DNA of 64,000 nucleotides from an uncultured Alphaproteobacteria bacterium (GTDB lineage: Bacteria; Pseudomonadota; Alphaproteobacteria; HIMB59; GCA-002718135): contig CABZFN010000001.1 of assembly GCA_902525035.1 (NCBI GenBank), positions 134,010 through 198,009 of the forward strand, in the 5' to 3' direction. The stretch's first letter is position 1, and each line of letters starts with the position of its first letter. The notes under the pieces were generated by a model, which was given only the letters and a program-made list of their open reading frames with translations, did no database searches and was not told the origin of the DNA. The translations under genes were made by a program, and so were the position numbers. Positions 1 through 11,106 of this stretch are shown here, in pieces.

Positions 1-912
1 TAAATTATTCCTTCCTTGATTTACCATTTCTCCTAATGATGCTGAACCAGGTGGTAAACCAAAACCTAAAAAATCAAGACCTGATAAAGCTGTTACTGAT
101 GCGCTTAAACTGAATGGGAGAAAAGTTACAGTAGCAATAGTAGCATTAGGTAACATATGCCTTATCATTATTTTTATGTTCGAAACGCCTAGTGCTTTTG
201 CAGCTCTTATATAGTCAAAATTCCTTGCTCTTAAAAATTCTGCACGAACTACACCAACATAACCCATCCAACTAAAAAGCAATAAGATAATCAAAAGCCA
301 CCAAAAATTTGGCTGAATTACACTAGCTAAAATTATTAAAACATATAAAGTTGGTATTGCTGACCACACTTCCATAAATCTTTGGAAGAATAAATCAGTC
401 TTTCCACCAAAATAACCCTGTATTGCTCCAGCAGACACACCTATAATCATTGAAAAAAATGTTAAAGTAAATCCAAACAATACTGATATTCGAAAACCAT
501 AAATTAATCTTGATAGTACATCTCTTGCTTGATCATCAGTACCAAGCCAATTTTTATTTGAAGGTGGTGAAGGAGCTGGAGCAGATAAATCTCTTATTAT
601 TGTATTATATGAATATGGAATTATAGGCATAATCATCCATCCATTTTCTTCAATTAAGTTTTTAACATATGGGTCTTTATAATCTGCCTCTGTTTCAAAA
701 TCTCCTCCAAATGTTGTTTCTGAATAGAAAGAAAATATTGGATAATAAAAGTTTGAATTATATTTTACTAATAAAGGTTTTTCATTTGCAATAAAATTAG
801 CAAACAAAGAAATAATAAATAAAAAACTGAATATCCAAAAAGAATAATAACCTCTTTTGTTGTTCTTAAAATTATTTAGTCTTCTTTTATTTAATTTTGA
901 TAATTTCTTCAT
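1..912 (-). CDS. yejE: Microcin C/oligopeptide ABC transporter permease YejE (partial, 3' end outside window)
   Basis: Open frame on minus strand starting ATGAAGAAATTATC at 912 and running off the left edge; ATGA overlap with the yejB stop; follows yejA-yejB. Confidence 0.8.
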   Translation of the reverse strand, partial: MKKLSKLNKRRLNNFKNNKRGYYSFWIFSFLFIISLFANFIANEKPLLVKYNSNFYYPIFSFYSETTFGGDFETEADYKDPYVKNLIEENGWMIMPIIPYSYNTIIRDLSAPAPSPPSNKNWLGTDDQARDVLSRLIYGFRISVLFGFTLTFFSMIIGVSAGAIQGYFGGKTDLFFQRFMEVWSAIPTLYVLIILASVIQPNFWWLLIILLLFSWMGYVGVVRAEFLRARNFDYIRAAKALGVSNIKIMIRHMLPNATIATVTFLPFSLSASVTALSGLDFLGFGLPPGSASLGEMVNQGRNNL

Positions 913-2012
913 TGTCTTGATTCAAAATCTATGCGTGGATCAATAATTGAGTACATAAAATCGCCAATTATTCCCATAACCAACCCGAGTAGTGAGAAAA
1001 AATAAAGTGTTGCAAATATGACTGGATAATCTCTAGTCAGAGCAGCTTCGTATCCTAGTAAACCTAAACCATCTAAAGAAAAAATGACCTCAATGAACAG
1101 AGAACTTGAAAAAAGAATTCCAATAAATGCTGATGGAAAACCAGCAATTACTATTAACATTGCATTTCTAAATACATGACCATAAAGAACCTTTCTTTCA
1201 GTTAAACCCTTAGACCTTGCTGTAATTACATATTGTTGATTTACTTGATCAAGAAATGAATTTTTTGTTAAAAAAGTTAATCCAGCAAACCCACTTACAA
1301 GCATCGCAGTTAGAGGCAGTGCCAAATGCCAGAAGTAATCTATTATTTTTTGAAATAATGTTAACTCATCAAAATTTTCAGAAAATAAACCTCTTAGAGG
1401 AAAAATATCATAAAACCTTCCTCCTGCAAAAAATACGATTAGTATTACAGCAAATAAAAAATTTGGTATTGCGTAACCAATTGTTACAATTGAACTTGAT
1501 ACTATATCAAACTTCGATCCATCCTTTATCGCTTTTCTTATACCAAGAGGAATAGATATTAAATATACTAATAAAGTCGTCCATAAACCAAGTGATATTG
1601 AAACTGGCATTTTATCTAAAACGATAGAAGTAACTTTTTGATCTCTAAAAAAACTTTCTCCAAAATCAAAAGTTAAATAATCTTTTAACATTTTCATGAA
1701 ACGTTGATGTGCTGGTTTGTCCATTCCATACATCTTTTCTATTTCTTTTATAACATCTGGATCGAGACCTTGTGCTCCTCTATATTTGCTATCATTAACT
1801 GATGTAGAATTATCTTGATTAAACTCTAAAGTTTCACCCTCGCCACCACCAGAAAATCGAGCTGTTGATTCAACAGCTGTGCCAGTCATTTGTGCAATCA
1901 TTTGTTCTACTGGGCCTCCTGGAACAATTTGAATGACTGCAAAATTTATAATCATTATCCCAAAGAGAGTCGGAATAATTAAAAGAAGTCTTTTTATTAA
2001 GTAAGCACCCAT
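909..2012 (-). CDS. yejB: Microcin C/oligopeptide ABC transporter permease YejB
   Basis: 367 aa, [37 protein letters not shown]; long BPD_transp_1 permease adjacent to yejA. Confidence 0.9.
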   Translation of the reverse strand: MGAYLIKRLLLIIPTLFGIMIINFAVIQIVPGGPVEQMIAQMTGTAVESTARFSGGGEGETLEFNQDNSTSVNDSKYRGAQGLDPDVIKEIEKMYGMDKPAHQRFMKMLKDYLTFDFGESFFRDQKVTSIVLDKMPVSISLGLWTTLLVYLISIPLGIRKAIKDGSKFDIVSSSIVTIGYAIPNFLFAVILIVFFAGGRFYDIFPLRGLFSENFDELTLFQKIIDYFWHLALPLTAMLVSGFAGLTFLTKNSFLDQVNQQYVITARSKGLTERKVLYGHVFRNAMLIVIAGFPSAFIGILFSSSLFIEVIFSLDGLGLLGYEAALTRDYPVIFATLYFFSLLGLVMGIIGDFMYSIIDPRIDFESRQ

Positions 2013-2051
2013 ATTGTGCTATTTTATATTATTTCTAATAAACTTTAATAA

Positions 2052-3878
2052 TTAGTTTGATGTTCTATTTGATTGAATTGTTTCAAATTTATTCTGATTA
2101 ATCCACCATGTATCGAAGCCTAAAGAATATTTTGGTTTTATTTTTGGTTGATCAAAAAAATCCCAATATAGAACTCTGTATGAGGAGATATGCCATTGTG
2201 GAATAACATAATAATTCCATAGAAGAACACGGTCTAGAGCTTTGGTTATTGTAATTAATTCTTCTCTATCACTAGCATTAATCAGACTTTCAATTAATCC
2301 ATCCACAGCATAATTTTTTATACCAACAACATTTCTAGAGCCATTAGTATCTGCTGCATCTGAACCCCAAAAGTTTCTTTGCTCATTTCCTGGTGATAAT
2401 GATTGTCCAAATGTTTGAACGACCATATCAAAATCAAATGTTTCCATCCTTTTTTGATATTGTGCACTATCGATTGTTCTAACTTCTGCAGTTATACCCA
2501 ATTTTTCAAGATTATCTTTAAATGGAAAAACTATTCTCTCAAAAGCTGGTGATCGAAGTAAAATTTCAAATTCAAAAGGTTCTTTCGTGTTAGAATGTAA
2601 AAGTATTCCATCAACTAATTCCCATCCAGATTCTTCTAAAAGTTTTGAAGCTTCTTGCAATTGCATCCTCATATAACCTGAACCATCTGTGACTGGGTTT
2701 GTATATACTTCTTTAAATATTTCTTTTGGCAATACATCAAAATATGGATTTAAATAATTTAATTCTTCTTTTGAAGGAAGGCCTGAAGAAGCAAGTTCTG
2801 AGTTTTCAAAAAAGCTATCTGTTCTTTTATATGCATCAAAGAATAAATTTTTATTAGACCATTCAAAGTCAAAAGCATAAGAAAGAGCCTTTCTTACTCT
2901 TCTATCTTTAAATTTATCTTTTCTAATATTAAAAGCAAAACCCTGCATACCTTGTGGATTTTCATGACTTATTAATTCTTTTTTTATTAAACCTTCATTC
3001 ACAGCATTTATTTTATACGCAGTTGCCCATTCTTTTGATGAATTTTCAGAGAAGAAATCAATCTCACCAGATTTGAAAGCTTCTCTTTCAATACCTCTGT
3101 CTTTGTAATAATCATATCTAATTGTGCCGAAGTTATCTTTCCCAATTTTAATTGGTATTGATGCACCAAAACCCCAATAATTTTTATCTAATTCGTAAGT
3201 AATTGATCTTCCACTATCAAATGATTTAATTTTATATGGACCACTTCCAATTGGTATTTCCAGAGATGTTTCTTCAAAGTTTTTATTTTCCCAATAATGT
3301 TTTGGCAGAACAGGTAATTGACCAACAATTAATACTAATTCCTTATTCGTGTTTGTTGTAAAATTAAATCTCACTTTATTTTCTTGTTCTTTAATTACTT
3401 CTTTTACATCTCCATAGTAGTATTTATAAAATGGGTGCCCTTTTTCCATTAGGGTATTAAATGTCCAGACAACATCGTCAGCTGTAATTTTTTTCCCATC
3501 ATGCCAATAAGCTTCGTTTCTTAATGTAAATGAAACCCAAGATCTATCATCTGTCCATTCAATCGTTTCTGCCAATAATCCGTATTCCGTAAATGCTTCA
3601 TCACTTGATCCTGTTGTTAATGTTTCAAACAATCCTCCAATTCCAGCTGCCGAGGTGCCTTTTAAAATAAAGGGATTGAAGCTATCATAGGTTCCAATGG
3701 CACTTCTTACTATTGATCCACCCTTTATAGAATTTGGATTAATGTATTCAACATTTTCAAAATCTTTTGAGTATTTTGGCTCACCATGCATTGCAATTGC
3801 ATGTGATATATTAGTATTTGCTTGTACTTTTAATTGTAAAATTAGAGTAAACGTAAAGATCAAAGTGAGTATTTTCAT
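2052..3878 (-). CDS. yejA: Extracellular solute-binding protein family 5 (YejA-like)
   Basis: 608 aa, signal peptide, HAIAMHGEPKY...NPNSIKGGS SBP_bac_5 pattern; operon with yejB/E. Confidence 0.88.
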   Translation of the reverse strand: MKILTLIFTFTLILQLKVQANTNISHAIAMHGEPKYSKDFENVEYINPNSIKGGSIVRSAIGTYDSFNPFILKGTSAAGIGGLFETLTTGSSDEAFTEYGLLAETIEWTDDRSWVSFTLRNEAYWHDGKKITADDVVWTFNTLMEKGHPFYKYYYGDVKEVIKEQENKVRFNFTTNTNKELVLIVGQLPVLPKHYWENKNFEETSLEIPIGSGPYKIKSFDSGRSITYELDKNYWGFGASIPIKIGKDNFGTIRYDYYKDRGIEREAFKSGEIDFFSENSSKEWATAYKINAVNEGLIKKELISHENPQGMQGFAFNIRKDKFKDRRVRKALSYAFDFEWSNKNLFFDAYKRTDSFFENSELASSGLPSKEELNYLNPYFDVLPKEIFKEVYTNPVTDGSGYMRMQLQEASKLLEESGWELVDGILLHSNTKEPFEFEILLRSPAFERIVFPFKDNLEKLGITAEVRTIDSAQYQKRMETFDFDMVVQTFGQSLSPGNEQRNFWGSDAADTNGSRNVVGIKNYAVDGLIESLINASDREELITITKALDRVLLWNYYVIPQWHISSYRVLYWDFFDQPKIKPKYSLGFDTWWINQNKFETIQSNRTSN

Positions 3879-3919
3879 ACTTTTAATATATGTCTATTTA
3901 TTAAAAATTAAAATAAATT

Positions 3920-4693
3920 TTAGTTTATTAATTTAATTATTTCATCATGAAGAAAACTTGTACTGGAAGCAACTAAACTGCCATCTGAGTCTAGCGATAT
4001 ATCTTGTCCAGACTTATCCGTAATTACTCCACCAGCTCCTTCAATTACATTTACAAGGGCCATATAATCATGTACTTTTAATGTATCCTCTAAAACAATA
4101 TCAATTAGACCTGAGGCTAACATTCCATACATGTAACAGTCACCACCAAGTCTATAATATCTTGATTGTTCTTTTAGTAATTCTAATCCTTTTCTAATTT
4201 GAGGTTCATCAAAATATAATCCAGATGTAAAAAGATAGGCATCTTTAATTTGTTTAATTGCACTAGTTTGAACATCTTTTCCATTACATTTTGTCTGTTG
4301 GTTTTTTATTCCCATCCATCGCTCATCATGTGCAGGGCAATTAATAATTCCTAAAACTGGTTTTTTGTTATGAAGTAATGCAATTAAATTACCAAAATCT
4401 TTATGTCCGGCTACATAGCTTCTTGTGCCATCTATAGGATCTAATACCCATATAAATTCAGCATCTATTTTTTCATTTTCATACTCTTCACCTAAAATTC
4501 CATGATCAGGATATTCTTTTCTTATTCTCTCTCTTAATACTTGTTCTGTTTCTTTATCTGCTAGAGTTACAGGACTTTCATCATCTTTAATTTCTATTTC
4601 AATTTTGTTTCTAAAATAATGCATTGAAGTTTTAGATGCATTATCGGCTAAAGAGTTTGCAAATTTTGAAAACTCTTCTGTATCTAAGATCAT
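3920..4693 (-). CDS. hisN: Inositol monophosphatase family / histidinol-phosphatase
   Basis: WVLDPIDGTRSYVAGHKDFG and GILGEEYEN metal-site motifs. Confidence 0.8.
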   Translation of the reverse strand: MILDTEEFSKFANSLADNASKTSMHYFRNKIEIEIKDDESPVTLADKETEQVLRERIRKEYPDHGILGEEYENEKIDAEFIWVLDPIDGTRSYVAGHKDFGNLIALLHNKKPVLGIINCPAHDERWMGIKNQQTKCNGKDVQTSAIKQIKDAYLFTSGLYFDEPQIRKGLELLKEQSRYYRLGGDCYMYGMLASGLIDIVLEDTLKVHDYMALVNVIEGAGGVITDKSGQDISLDSDGSLVASSTSFLHDEIIKLIN

Positions 4694-4702
4694 TACTTTA
4701 GT

Positions 4703-5248
4703 TTATGGAAGTGGTGCTGGATTATCTGAGTGTTTTCTTAGGAAATAAACTAAGTCTGCTCTATCTTTTACTTTTTTCAAACCTGCAAAGTTCATTTTTG
4801 TACCTTTTATATATTTTTTTGGTTTATATAAAAATTCTGCTAATTCTTCAAATCCCCATTCTCCACCGTATTCAGCTAAAGCTTTAGAGTATGCAAAACC
4901 TTCAACATTTGCTTTTGGTCTATTTATAATGTTCCATAAGTGTGGCCCTACTTTATTTGCACTACCTTTTTCGTAATTATGGCAAGTAGCACATTTTTTG
5001 AATAATTTTTCTCCATTATCTAGAGAAGCACTTGCTAATAACAATGAAATTGGCTCAATTACCTCTTCTTTGTTTTCTACTACTCCAACGCTAGTAGAAT
5101 CCTCAGGAACATCTATTTTATAAGCTGTTTCTTTTTTTTCATCATGATCAATATCAATGACTAAATCTCCAAAATGCCCAATAAGGGTAACAATTAAGAC
5201 TGCTAATATAATTGATGCTAAAATTTTATTAACTTCAAGCCCAGACAT
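4703..5248 (-). CDS. Membrane-anchored cytochrome c (cytochrome c552/CycM-like)
   Basis: MSGLEVNKILASIILAVLIVTLIGHFG anchor then FKKCATCHNYEKG haem site; ORF-track start at 5530 overlaps kdsB, start at 5248 preferred. Confidence 0.82.
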   Translation of the reverse strand: MSGLEVNKILASIILAVLIVTLIGHFGDLVIDIDHDEKKETAYKIDVPEDSTSVGVVENKEEVIEPISLLLASASLDNGEKLFKKCATCHNYEKGSANKVGPHLWNIINRPKANVEGFAYSKALAEYGGEWGFEELAEFLYKPKKYIKGTKMNFAGLKKVKDRADLVYFLRKHSDNPAPLP

Positions 5249-5339
5249 GTATAAGTACATATACAGATTTTTTAGGAGAAAGAATATATTTGTCGTAAGT
5301 ATGAAATTTAAATTCTCTTGCTTAATTGTCGCATAAATT

Positions 5340-6074
5340 ATGAAAAATGTTGTAATTATACCTTCACGAATGGCTTCCACTAGACTGCCGGGCAAACCCT
5401 TAATGGCTATAGATGGTATTCCAATGATACAACGAGTATGGCAACAAGCAACTGAGTCTAATATTGGAGAAGTGTTTGTTGCATGCTCTGAAATTGAAGT
5501 GCACGATTTAATTGTAAGTAATGGTGGCAAAGCTATTATGACAGATCCAAATCTCCCTTCTGGGACTGATAGAGTTCACTCCGCTTTTTTAAAAATAAAA
5601 AATAACAAAGACATAGACATAATAATTAATCTACAAGGTGATATGCCTCTTATAAATCCAGAACATATTCTTAAAGTCATTGACCCAATAAAAAGAAATT
5701 TTACCATTGGCACACTCGCAACAAACTTAAATGATAATGAATTAAATAATCCCAATGTAACAAAAGTTGAAGTTGATTTTAAAAAAAATGAAATTGCTCA
5801 GGCGTTAAGTTTTTATAGAGAAGTTACGATAGAAAATAAAAACTTATACCATCATGTTGGTATCTATAGTTACACTCCAGATTCAATAAATACATTTATC
5901 AATCTACCTAAATCAAAAAATGAAATAGATCTAAGTTTAGAACAAATGAGAGCTATGGATTCTAACATTCCAATTGGAGTTACGTATGTTCCTGAAGTTC
6001 AAATGAGTGTAGATACAAAAGAGGATTTAATAAATATTGAAACTAATATAAGAGAGCACAATGATAAAAGTTGA
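5340..6074 (+). CDS. kdsB: 3-deoxy-manno-octulosonate cytidylyltransferase
   Basis: IIPSRMASTRLPGKPL, INLQGDMPLI motifs. Confidence 0.93.
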   Translation: MKNVVIIPSRMASTRLPGKPLMAIDGIPMIQRVWQQATESNIGEVFVACSEIEVHDLIVSNGGKAIMTDPNLPSGTDRVHSAFLKIKNNKDIDIIINLQGDMPLINPEHILKVIDPIKRNFTIGTLATNLNDNELNNPNVTKVEVDFKKNEIAQALSFYREVTIENKNLYHHVGIYSYTPDSINTFINLPKSKNEIDLSLEQMRAMDSNIPIGVTYVPEVQMSVDTKEDLINIETNIREHNDKS

Positions 6075-6903
6075 TAGTTTTTCATTTCAAGGTGTAAATG
6101 GTGCTTATAGTGAACAAGCTGGAAAAAATATTTTTCCAAACGCAACAAGTGTACCATGTGCAACTTTTGAAGATATGTTTGAACATGTTAGATCAGGAAA
6201 ATCTGAAGCAGCAATGGTTCCAATAGAAAACTCTCTTGCAGGAAGAGTGGCGGATACTCAAAGATTGATACCTGACTCTGATTTAAAAATAACTTATGAA
6301 TATTTTCATGAAGTAAATCATAACTTACTTGGAATTAGAGGTGCGAAAATCTCAGATATTAAAAGAATAAGAAGTCATGAACAGGGAATTGCCCAATGTC
6401 GAAACAAAATCTTAAAATTAGATAAGCAAATGATTGTTGAAGCTGATACAGCCGGATCAGCAAAATTAATTTCAGAGTTAAATAATATTGAAGATGCAGC
6501 TATCGCATCTGAACTTGCTGCTAATATATATGATCTTGATATATTGGAAAAAAATTTCCAAGATACTCTAAATAACGTAACTCGATTTCTTGTTATGCAA
6601 AAAAATTTATTAGATATAAATCGAGAAACAAAAGATATCCTTACAACATTAGTATTTACAGTTAGAAGTATTCCAGCAGTTTTGTACAAATGTCTTGGTG
6701 GATTTGCTAGTAATGGTGTTAATATAACCAAGCTTGAGAGTTACATTCACCCTCAGGGTTTTGATGTTGCGCAATTTTATATAGATTTTGAGGGACATCC
6801 TGAAAATACTTCTGTAGAATTAGCATTAGAAGAGATGAAATTTTTTTGTAAGAAGATAGAAATCCTAGGAGTATATGAGAAATCTTCATTCAGGAAAAAA
6901 TAG
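6061..6903 (+). CDS. pheA: Prephenate dehydratase
   Basis: FQGVNGAYSEQA, MVPIENSLAGRV, TRFLVM, C-terminal ACT (ESYIHPQ). Confidence 0.93.
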   Translation: MIKVDSFSFQGVNGAYSEQAGKNIFPNATSVPCATFEDMFEHVRSGKSEAAMVPIENSLAGRVADTQRLIPDSDLKITYEYFHEVNHNLLGIRGAKISDIKRIRSHEQGIAQCRNKILKLDKQMIVEADTAGSAKLISELNNIEDAAIASELAANIYDLDILEKNFQDTLNNVTRFLVMQKNLLDINRETKDILTTLVFTVRSIPAVLYKCLGGFASNGVNITKLESYIHPQGFDVAQFYIDFEGHPENTSVELALEEMKFFCKKIEILGVYEKSSFRKK

Positions 6904-6954
6904 GATTTTTTAAAAAGTCTATTTATATTTTATTTATATTAATGTTATATTGCT

Positions 6955-7046
6955 ACAGGGAGGATTGAGGGCAAATAAATTGCTAATCCAGTCAGATCTG
7001 AAAAGAAGCAGCTGTAACAATCTTGTTTGGGTCTCAACTCCTTCCA
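6955..7046 (+). ncRNA. ffs: Bacterial small signal recognition particle RNA (4.5S RNA)
   Basis: Conserved apical core CAGTCAGATCTGAAAAGAAGCAGC at ~6990-7012; 5' GGGAGGATTGAG complementary to 3' CTCAACTCC; sits immediately upstream of dnaX, a common location in alphaproteobacteria. Confidence 0.88.
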
Positions 7047-7055
7047 TTAATTATA

Positions 7056-8744
7056 ATGACAGAAGAAAAAAAATATAAAGTTTTAGCTAGAAAATACAGA
7101 CCTCAAAAATTTGAAGATTTAATTGGTCAAGAATTATTAGTAAAAATTCTATCAAACGCTATTAATAATGACCGGTTAGCTCACGCATATATTCTAACAG
7201 GTGTCAGAGGTGTTGGAAAAACCACCACTGCTAGACTTATAGCTATGAGTATTAATTGTAAGAATAGAGATAAAAAAAATTGTGAACCATGTGGAAATTG
7301 TGATTCATGCAAATCAACAACTTCGGATAGTAATCTTGATGTTATTGAGATTGATGCAGCTTCTAATACTGGCGTTGATGACATTAGAGAAATAATTGAC
7401 AATGTAAAATATAAACCTGTTATCGGTGATTATAAAATATTTATAATTGATGAAGTTCATATGCTTTCAAAAAGTGCATTCAATGCTCTGCTCAAAACTT
7501 TAGAAGAACCACCAGAACATGTTAAATTTATTTTTGCCACAACAGAAATTAAAAAAGTACCAATAACTGTTTTATCAAGGTGTCAGAGATTTGATTTACA
7601 TAGAATAGAAAATAGAATTTTATCAGATCATTTATTAAAAATTTCCAAACTAGAAAATATTGATATAGATTTAGATGCTATTTCTTTACTTGTAAGATCA
7701 GCAGATGGATCTGTAAGAGATGGTCTTAGTCTATTAGATCAAGCAATAACTAGTCCAAATGAAAAAGTTGACTCTCAAACTATAATAAGCATGCTGGGAT
7801 TAGCTGATAGAGAAAAAATATTTAACTTAATTGAAATTATTTTAGAAGGAGACGCCCTTGGTGCAATTAATAGGTATAAAGAGTTGTATGAGTTAGGGGC
7901 AGATATAGCAATGATATTTGATGAACTATTAAACGTAGTACATTTCCTTGTTCAAATAAAGATAGCAACGGATTTAAAAGATGACATTTATATTCCTGAA
8001 TTTGAAAGAAATAAAGGAGCTGAATTGTCATCAAAAATGACATTAAATAATCTAAATATTATATGGCAAATTTTATTCAAAGGTTATCAAGAATTACAAA
8101 ATACCTCTCATTTATACCAACATGGAGAAATGATTATTTTAAGAATTATTTATTTACATGATGGTCCAAGCCCAGAAGATCTAATTAAAAAAATGGACAA
8201 AGAAGTAGTAAAAAAAGAACCCTTAGAAAAAAATCTTGAACTACAAAATGAATCTAATGAAAGTAACAAAGTTCTAAACTTTAATGAAAATAAAAAAGAA
8301 ATTTCACCAAAAGAAAATATAAATATAATAGAGATTCAAGACTACAGACATTTTGTCGATATGTTTTTTAAAAATAGAGAAGGATTACTCCACACTAAGT
8401 TGTACAATGATGTGCAGGTAGTATCTTTTAAAAAAGGAGAAGTCACTTTAAATACATCTAAAATTAATGATACTGGCTTCAATAGAACTGTTGCGAAATT
8501 AATCTCAAAATGGACAGGAAGAATATGGCAGATACATTCATCTGCAAGCAATCTTGGAAAAAGTTTACACGATGAAGATATTATTAACCAACAAAAAGAA
8601 ATTGAAATAATGAAAAATCATCCAGAGGTAAAAAAAATATTAAAAGAATTTCCTGAAAGTAAAATTCACGCTATTACAGAACTAGGTGAAATAAATGATA
8701 ATGACGCAGATATAAATCAAACAAAGATGAAAAAGGAGAATTAA
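7056..8744 (+). CDS. dnaX: DNA polymerase III subunit gamma/tau
   Basis: MTEEKKYKVLARKYRPQKFEDLIGQ, GVRGVGKTTTARL, Zn motif C..C..C..C; start at 7056 because the track start 7023 lies inside the SRP RNA. Confidence 0.95.
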   Translation: MTEEKKYKVLARKYRPQKFEDLIGQELLVKILSNAINNDRLAHAYILTGVRGVGKTTTARLIAMSINCKNRDKKNCEPCGNCDSCKSTTSDSNLDVIEIDAASNTGVDDIREIIDNVKYKPVIGDYKIFIIDEVHMLSKSAFNALLKTLEEPPEHVKFIFATTEIKKVPITVLSRCQRFDLHRIENRILSDHLLKISKLENIDIDLDAISLLVRSADGSVRDGLSLLDQAITSPNEKVDSQTIISMLGLADREKIFNLIEIILEGDALGAINRYKELYELGADIAMIFDELLNVVHFLVQIKIATDLKDDIYIPEFERNKGAELSSKMTLNNLNIIWQILFKGYQELQNTSHLYQHGEMIILRIIYLHDGPSPEDLIKKMDKEVVKKEPLEKNLELQNESNESNKVLNFNENKKEISPKENINIIEIQDYRHFVDMFFKNREGLLHTKLYNDVQVVSFKKGEVTLNTSKINDTGFNRTVAKLISKWTGRIWQIHSSASNLGKSLHDEDIINQQKEIEIMKNHPEVKKILKEFPESKIHAITELGEINDNDADINQTKMKKEN

Positions 8745-9067
8745 TGGTTAATCTAGGTAATATGATGAAGCAAGCTCAACAGTTGCAAAAAAAAATGGCT
8801 GAAGCACAGAATAAATTAAATGATATTGAAGTTGAGGGTACTTCTGGAGGAGGTCTTATTAAAGTAACAGCTACAGCAAAAGGTATATTTAAAAGAATTT
8901 CAATTGATGACAGCTTGATCAAACAAGAGGAGAAAGAAATACTTGAAGATCTGATCGTCGCTGCAATAAATGATGCTAAAGAAAAAGGAGAAGCTGCAGC
9001 ACAAGAAGAAATGAAAAATCTTACAGGTGGCTTACCATTACCTCCAGGAATGAAACTTCCTTTTTAA
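8744..9067 (+). CDS. YbaB/EbfC family nucleoid-associated protein
   Basis: MVNLGNMMKQAQQLQKKM...GLPLPPGMKLPF, dnaX-ybaB-recR order. Confidence 0.94.
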   Translation: MVNLGNMMKQAQQLQKKMAEAQNKLNDIEVEGTSGGGLIKVTATAKGIFKRISIDDSLIKQEEKEILEDLIVAAINDAKEKGEAAAQEEMKNLTGGLPLPPGMKLPF

Positions 9068-9069
9068 AA

Positions 9070-9669
9070 ATGGAGCAATCGCCAATAGATAAGTTAATAA
9101 ACGATATTTCAAAACTTCCAGGATTAGGAAGAAGGTCGGCTCAAAGAATTGCTCTTTTTTTATTAAAAAATAAAGATAAAAATTTATCTCCTTTAATTGA
9201 GAGCTTAAACTTATCTTATAATAAAATTATTGAGTGCTCAGAATGCGGAAATATAGACATGGTAAATCCGTGCAATATTTGTGCAAATCCTAAAAGGGAT
9301 AAAACAACTATTTGCGTTGTTGAGGATGTATCAGATATGTGGACATTAGAAAAAGTAGGATTTTATCGTGGCCTCTATAATGTTTTAGGCGGTTCATTAT
9401 CTGCGATTCAAGGTATAGGAACTGATGAATTGAAAATAGAACATCTACTAAACAGAATTGAAACAAATAATATTAAAGAAATTATTCTTGCCTTAAGTAC
9501 AACTATGGAAGGACAAACAACATCTTTTGTTATTGCAGATAAGCTAGAAAAATTTAAAGATTTAAATGTGACAAGACTTGCACAAGGAATCCCTATGGGC
9601 GGAGAAGTACACTACTTAGATGAAAACACATTAAATACAGCATTTCAATCTAGAAAAAAAATTACTTAA
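9070..9669 (+). CDS. recR: Recombination protein RecR
   Basis: KLPGLGRRSAQRIALFLL, C4 zinc finger, TOPRIM. Confidence 0.95.
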   Translation: MEQSPIDKLINDISKLPGLGRRSAQRIALFLLKNKDKNLSPLIESLNLSYNKIIECSECGNIDMVNPCNICANPKRDKTTICVVEDVSDMWTLEKVGFYRGLYNVLGGSLSAIQGIGTDELKIEHLLNRIETNNIKEIILALSTTMEGQTTSFVIADKLEKFKDLNVTRLAQGIPMGGEVHYLDENTLNTAFQSRKKIT

Positions 9670-9674
9670 ATAAA

Positions 9675-10190
9675 ATGGATAAATTACTTTACGTCCCAAA
9701 TCCACTATTACGCCAAAAAGCAGAAAAAATTCAATTTGTTGGAATTAAGGAAAAAGAAATTGCCAAAAAAATGATGCAAATAATGATAAAAGCACCAGGT
9801 GTAGGTCTGGCGGCAAATCAAATTGGAATTCTGAAACGAATAGTGACTATATTTTTTGTAGATCAAGAGACTAAAAAAGAAACACAATATACATTATTTA
9901 ACCCAAATATTGTTTCATACTCTCAAGAAAAAATCGTTATGGAAGAGGGTTGTTTATCTCTTCCTGAACAATTTGCAGAAATTGAGAGACCTCAAAATAT
10001 AGTAGTCGAGTACTTAGATGAAAATAACAAACAAATAACAAAAGAAGTTAGTGGAGTGGAGTCAAGAATTTTACAACATGAAATTGATCATCTTTCTGGA
10101 AAGTTATTTGTAGATTATCTTTCTTCATTAAAAAGGAATATAATGATCAAAAAAGTACAAAAATTTTTAAAAAAAAAAAATAATGAATAA
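9675..10190 (+). CDS. def: Peptide deformylase
   Basis: GVGLAANQIG, EEGCLSLP, QHEIDHLSG. Confidence 0.95.
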   Translation: MDKLLYVPNPLLRQKAEKIQFVGIKEKEIAKKMMQIMIKAPGVGLAANQIGILKRIVTIFFVDQETKKETQYTLFNPNIVSYSQEKIVMEEGCLSLPEQFAEIERPQNIVVEYLDENNKQITKEVSGVESRILQHEIDHLSGKLFVDYLSSLKRNIMIKKVQKFLKKKNNE

Positions 10191-11106
10191 TAAAAAAATA
10201 ATTTTTATGGGTTCGCCTAAAATAGCTTCTGACTATCTTGAGGTTTTAATTAAAAGTAATGTCATTATTTCAGCAGTATTTTCACAACCCCCAAAAAAGA
10301 AATCTAGAGGAATGAAAATAATAGAATCTGAAGTCCATCAACTTGCAAATAAAAATAACATAGAAGTTTTTTGTCCAAATATATTTGATAAAGATACTAT
10401 TGAGACAGTGAAAAAATTAAATCCTGATTTAATTATTGTTATGGCATACGGTAAAATATTGCCAAAAGATATTTTAGATTTACCACCATTTGGTTGTATC
10501 AATATCCATGTTTCTTTGTTGCCTAGATGGAGGGGTGCAGCCCCAATAGAGTATTCTTTAATGAATGGCGATAAAGAGACTGGTATATCAATAATACAGC
10601 TAATCGAAAAATTAGATGCTGGACCAATTATTAATCAAAAAAAAGTAGATATAGAAGACGGTTGTAATAAAAATGAATTAAGTCAAAAATTAACAGAGGT
10701 TGGAATCAAATTATTAATGGAAACTATTCCTCTTATATTTGATAAAAAAATTTCTTATTCTGATCAGGATGATAATTATGCAACATATGCAAATAAAATT
10801 TCTTCACTAAACAGAAAAATTAATTTTAATAAATCTGTAAATGAAGTTTTAAATCTTATAAGAGCACATTCACCTAAACCTGGTGCTTGGTTTACTATAC
10901 AAAATGAAAGAATTAAAATCATTAAAGCAAGAAAATCAAACTCTAACGGTAATGCATCGACAATTCTTAACGAAACCTTTGATATTGGGTGCAATGACGG
11001 AAGTATTGAACCACTAATTTTACAAAGAGAAGGCAAAAATGCTATTTCTAAAGATGATTTTCTTCGAGGTTATAGCTTTAAGATTAATGATATAATAAAT
11101 GCCTAA
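10183..11106 (+). CDS. fmt: Methionyl-tRNA formyltransferase
   Basis: IFMGSPKIASDYL, INIHVSLLPRWRGAAPIEYSLMNGDKETGISI. Confidence 0.95.
   Translation: MNNKKIIFMGSPKIASDYLEVLIKSNVIISAVFSQPPKKKSRGMKIIESEVHQLANKNNIEVFCPNIFDKDTIETVKKLNPDLIIVMAYGKILPKDILDLPPFGCINIHVSLLPRWRGAAPIEYSLMNGDKETGISIIQLIEKLDAGPIINQKKVDIEDGCNKNELSQKLTEVGIKLLMETIPLIFDKKISYSDQDDNYATYANKISSLNRKINFNKSVNEVLNLIRAHSPKPGAWFTIQNERIKIIKARKSNSNGNASTILNETFDIGCNDGSIEPLILQREGKNAISKDDFLRGYSFKINDIINA

Noticed and set aside
1256-1555. Plus-strand 99-aa ORF inside yejB
   Set aside because: Shadow ORF antisense to a clear permease gene
5249-5530. N-terminal extension of the cytochrome c ORF
   Set aside because: Overlaps kdsB antisense and lacks family similarity; the anchor-containing start at 5248 is typical
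7023-7055. Upstream TTG start of dnaX in the ORF track
   Set aside because: Lies within the 3' arm of the SRP RNA; MTEEKKYKVLARKYRP at 7056 is the natural start
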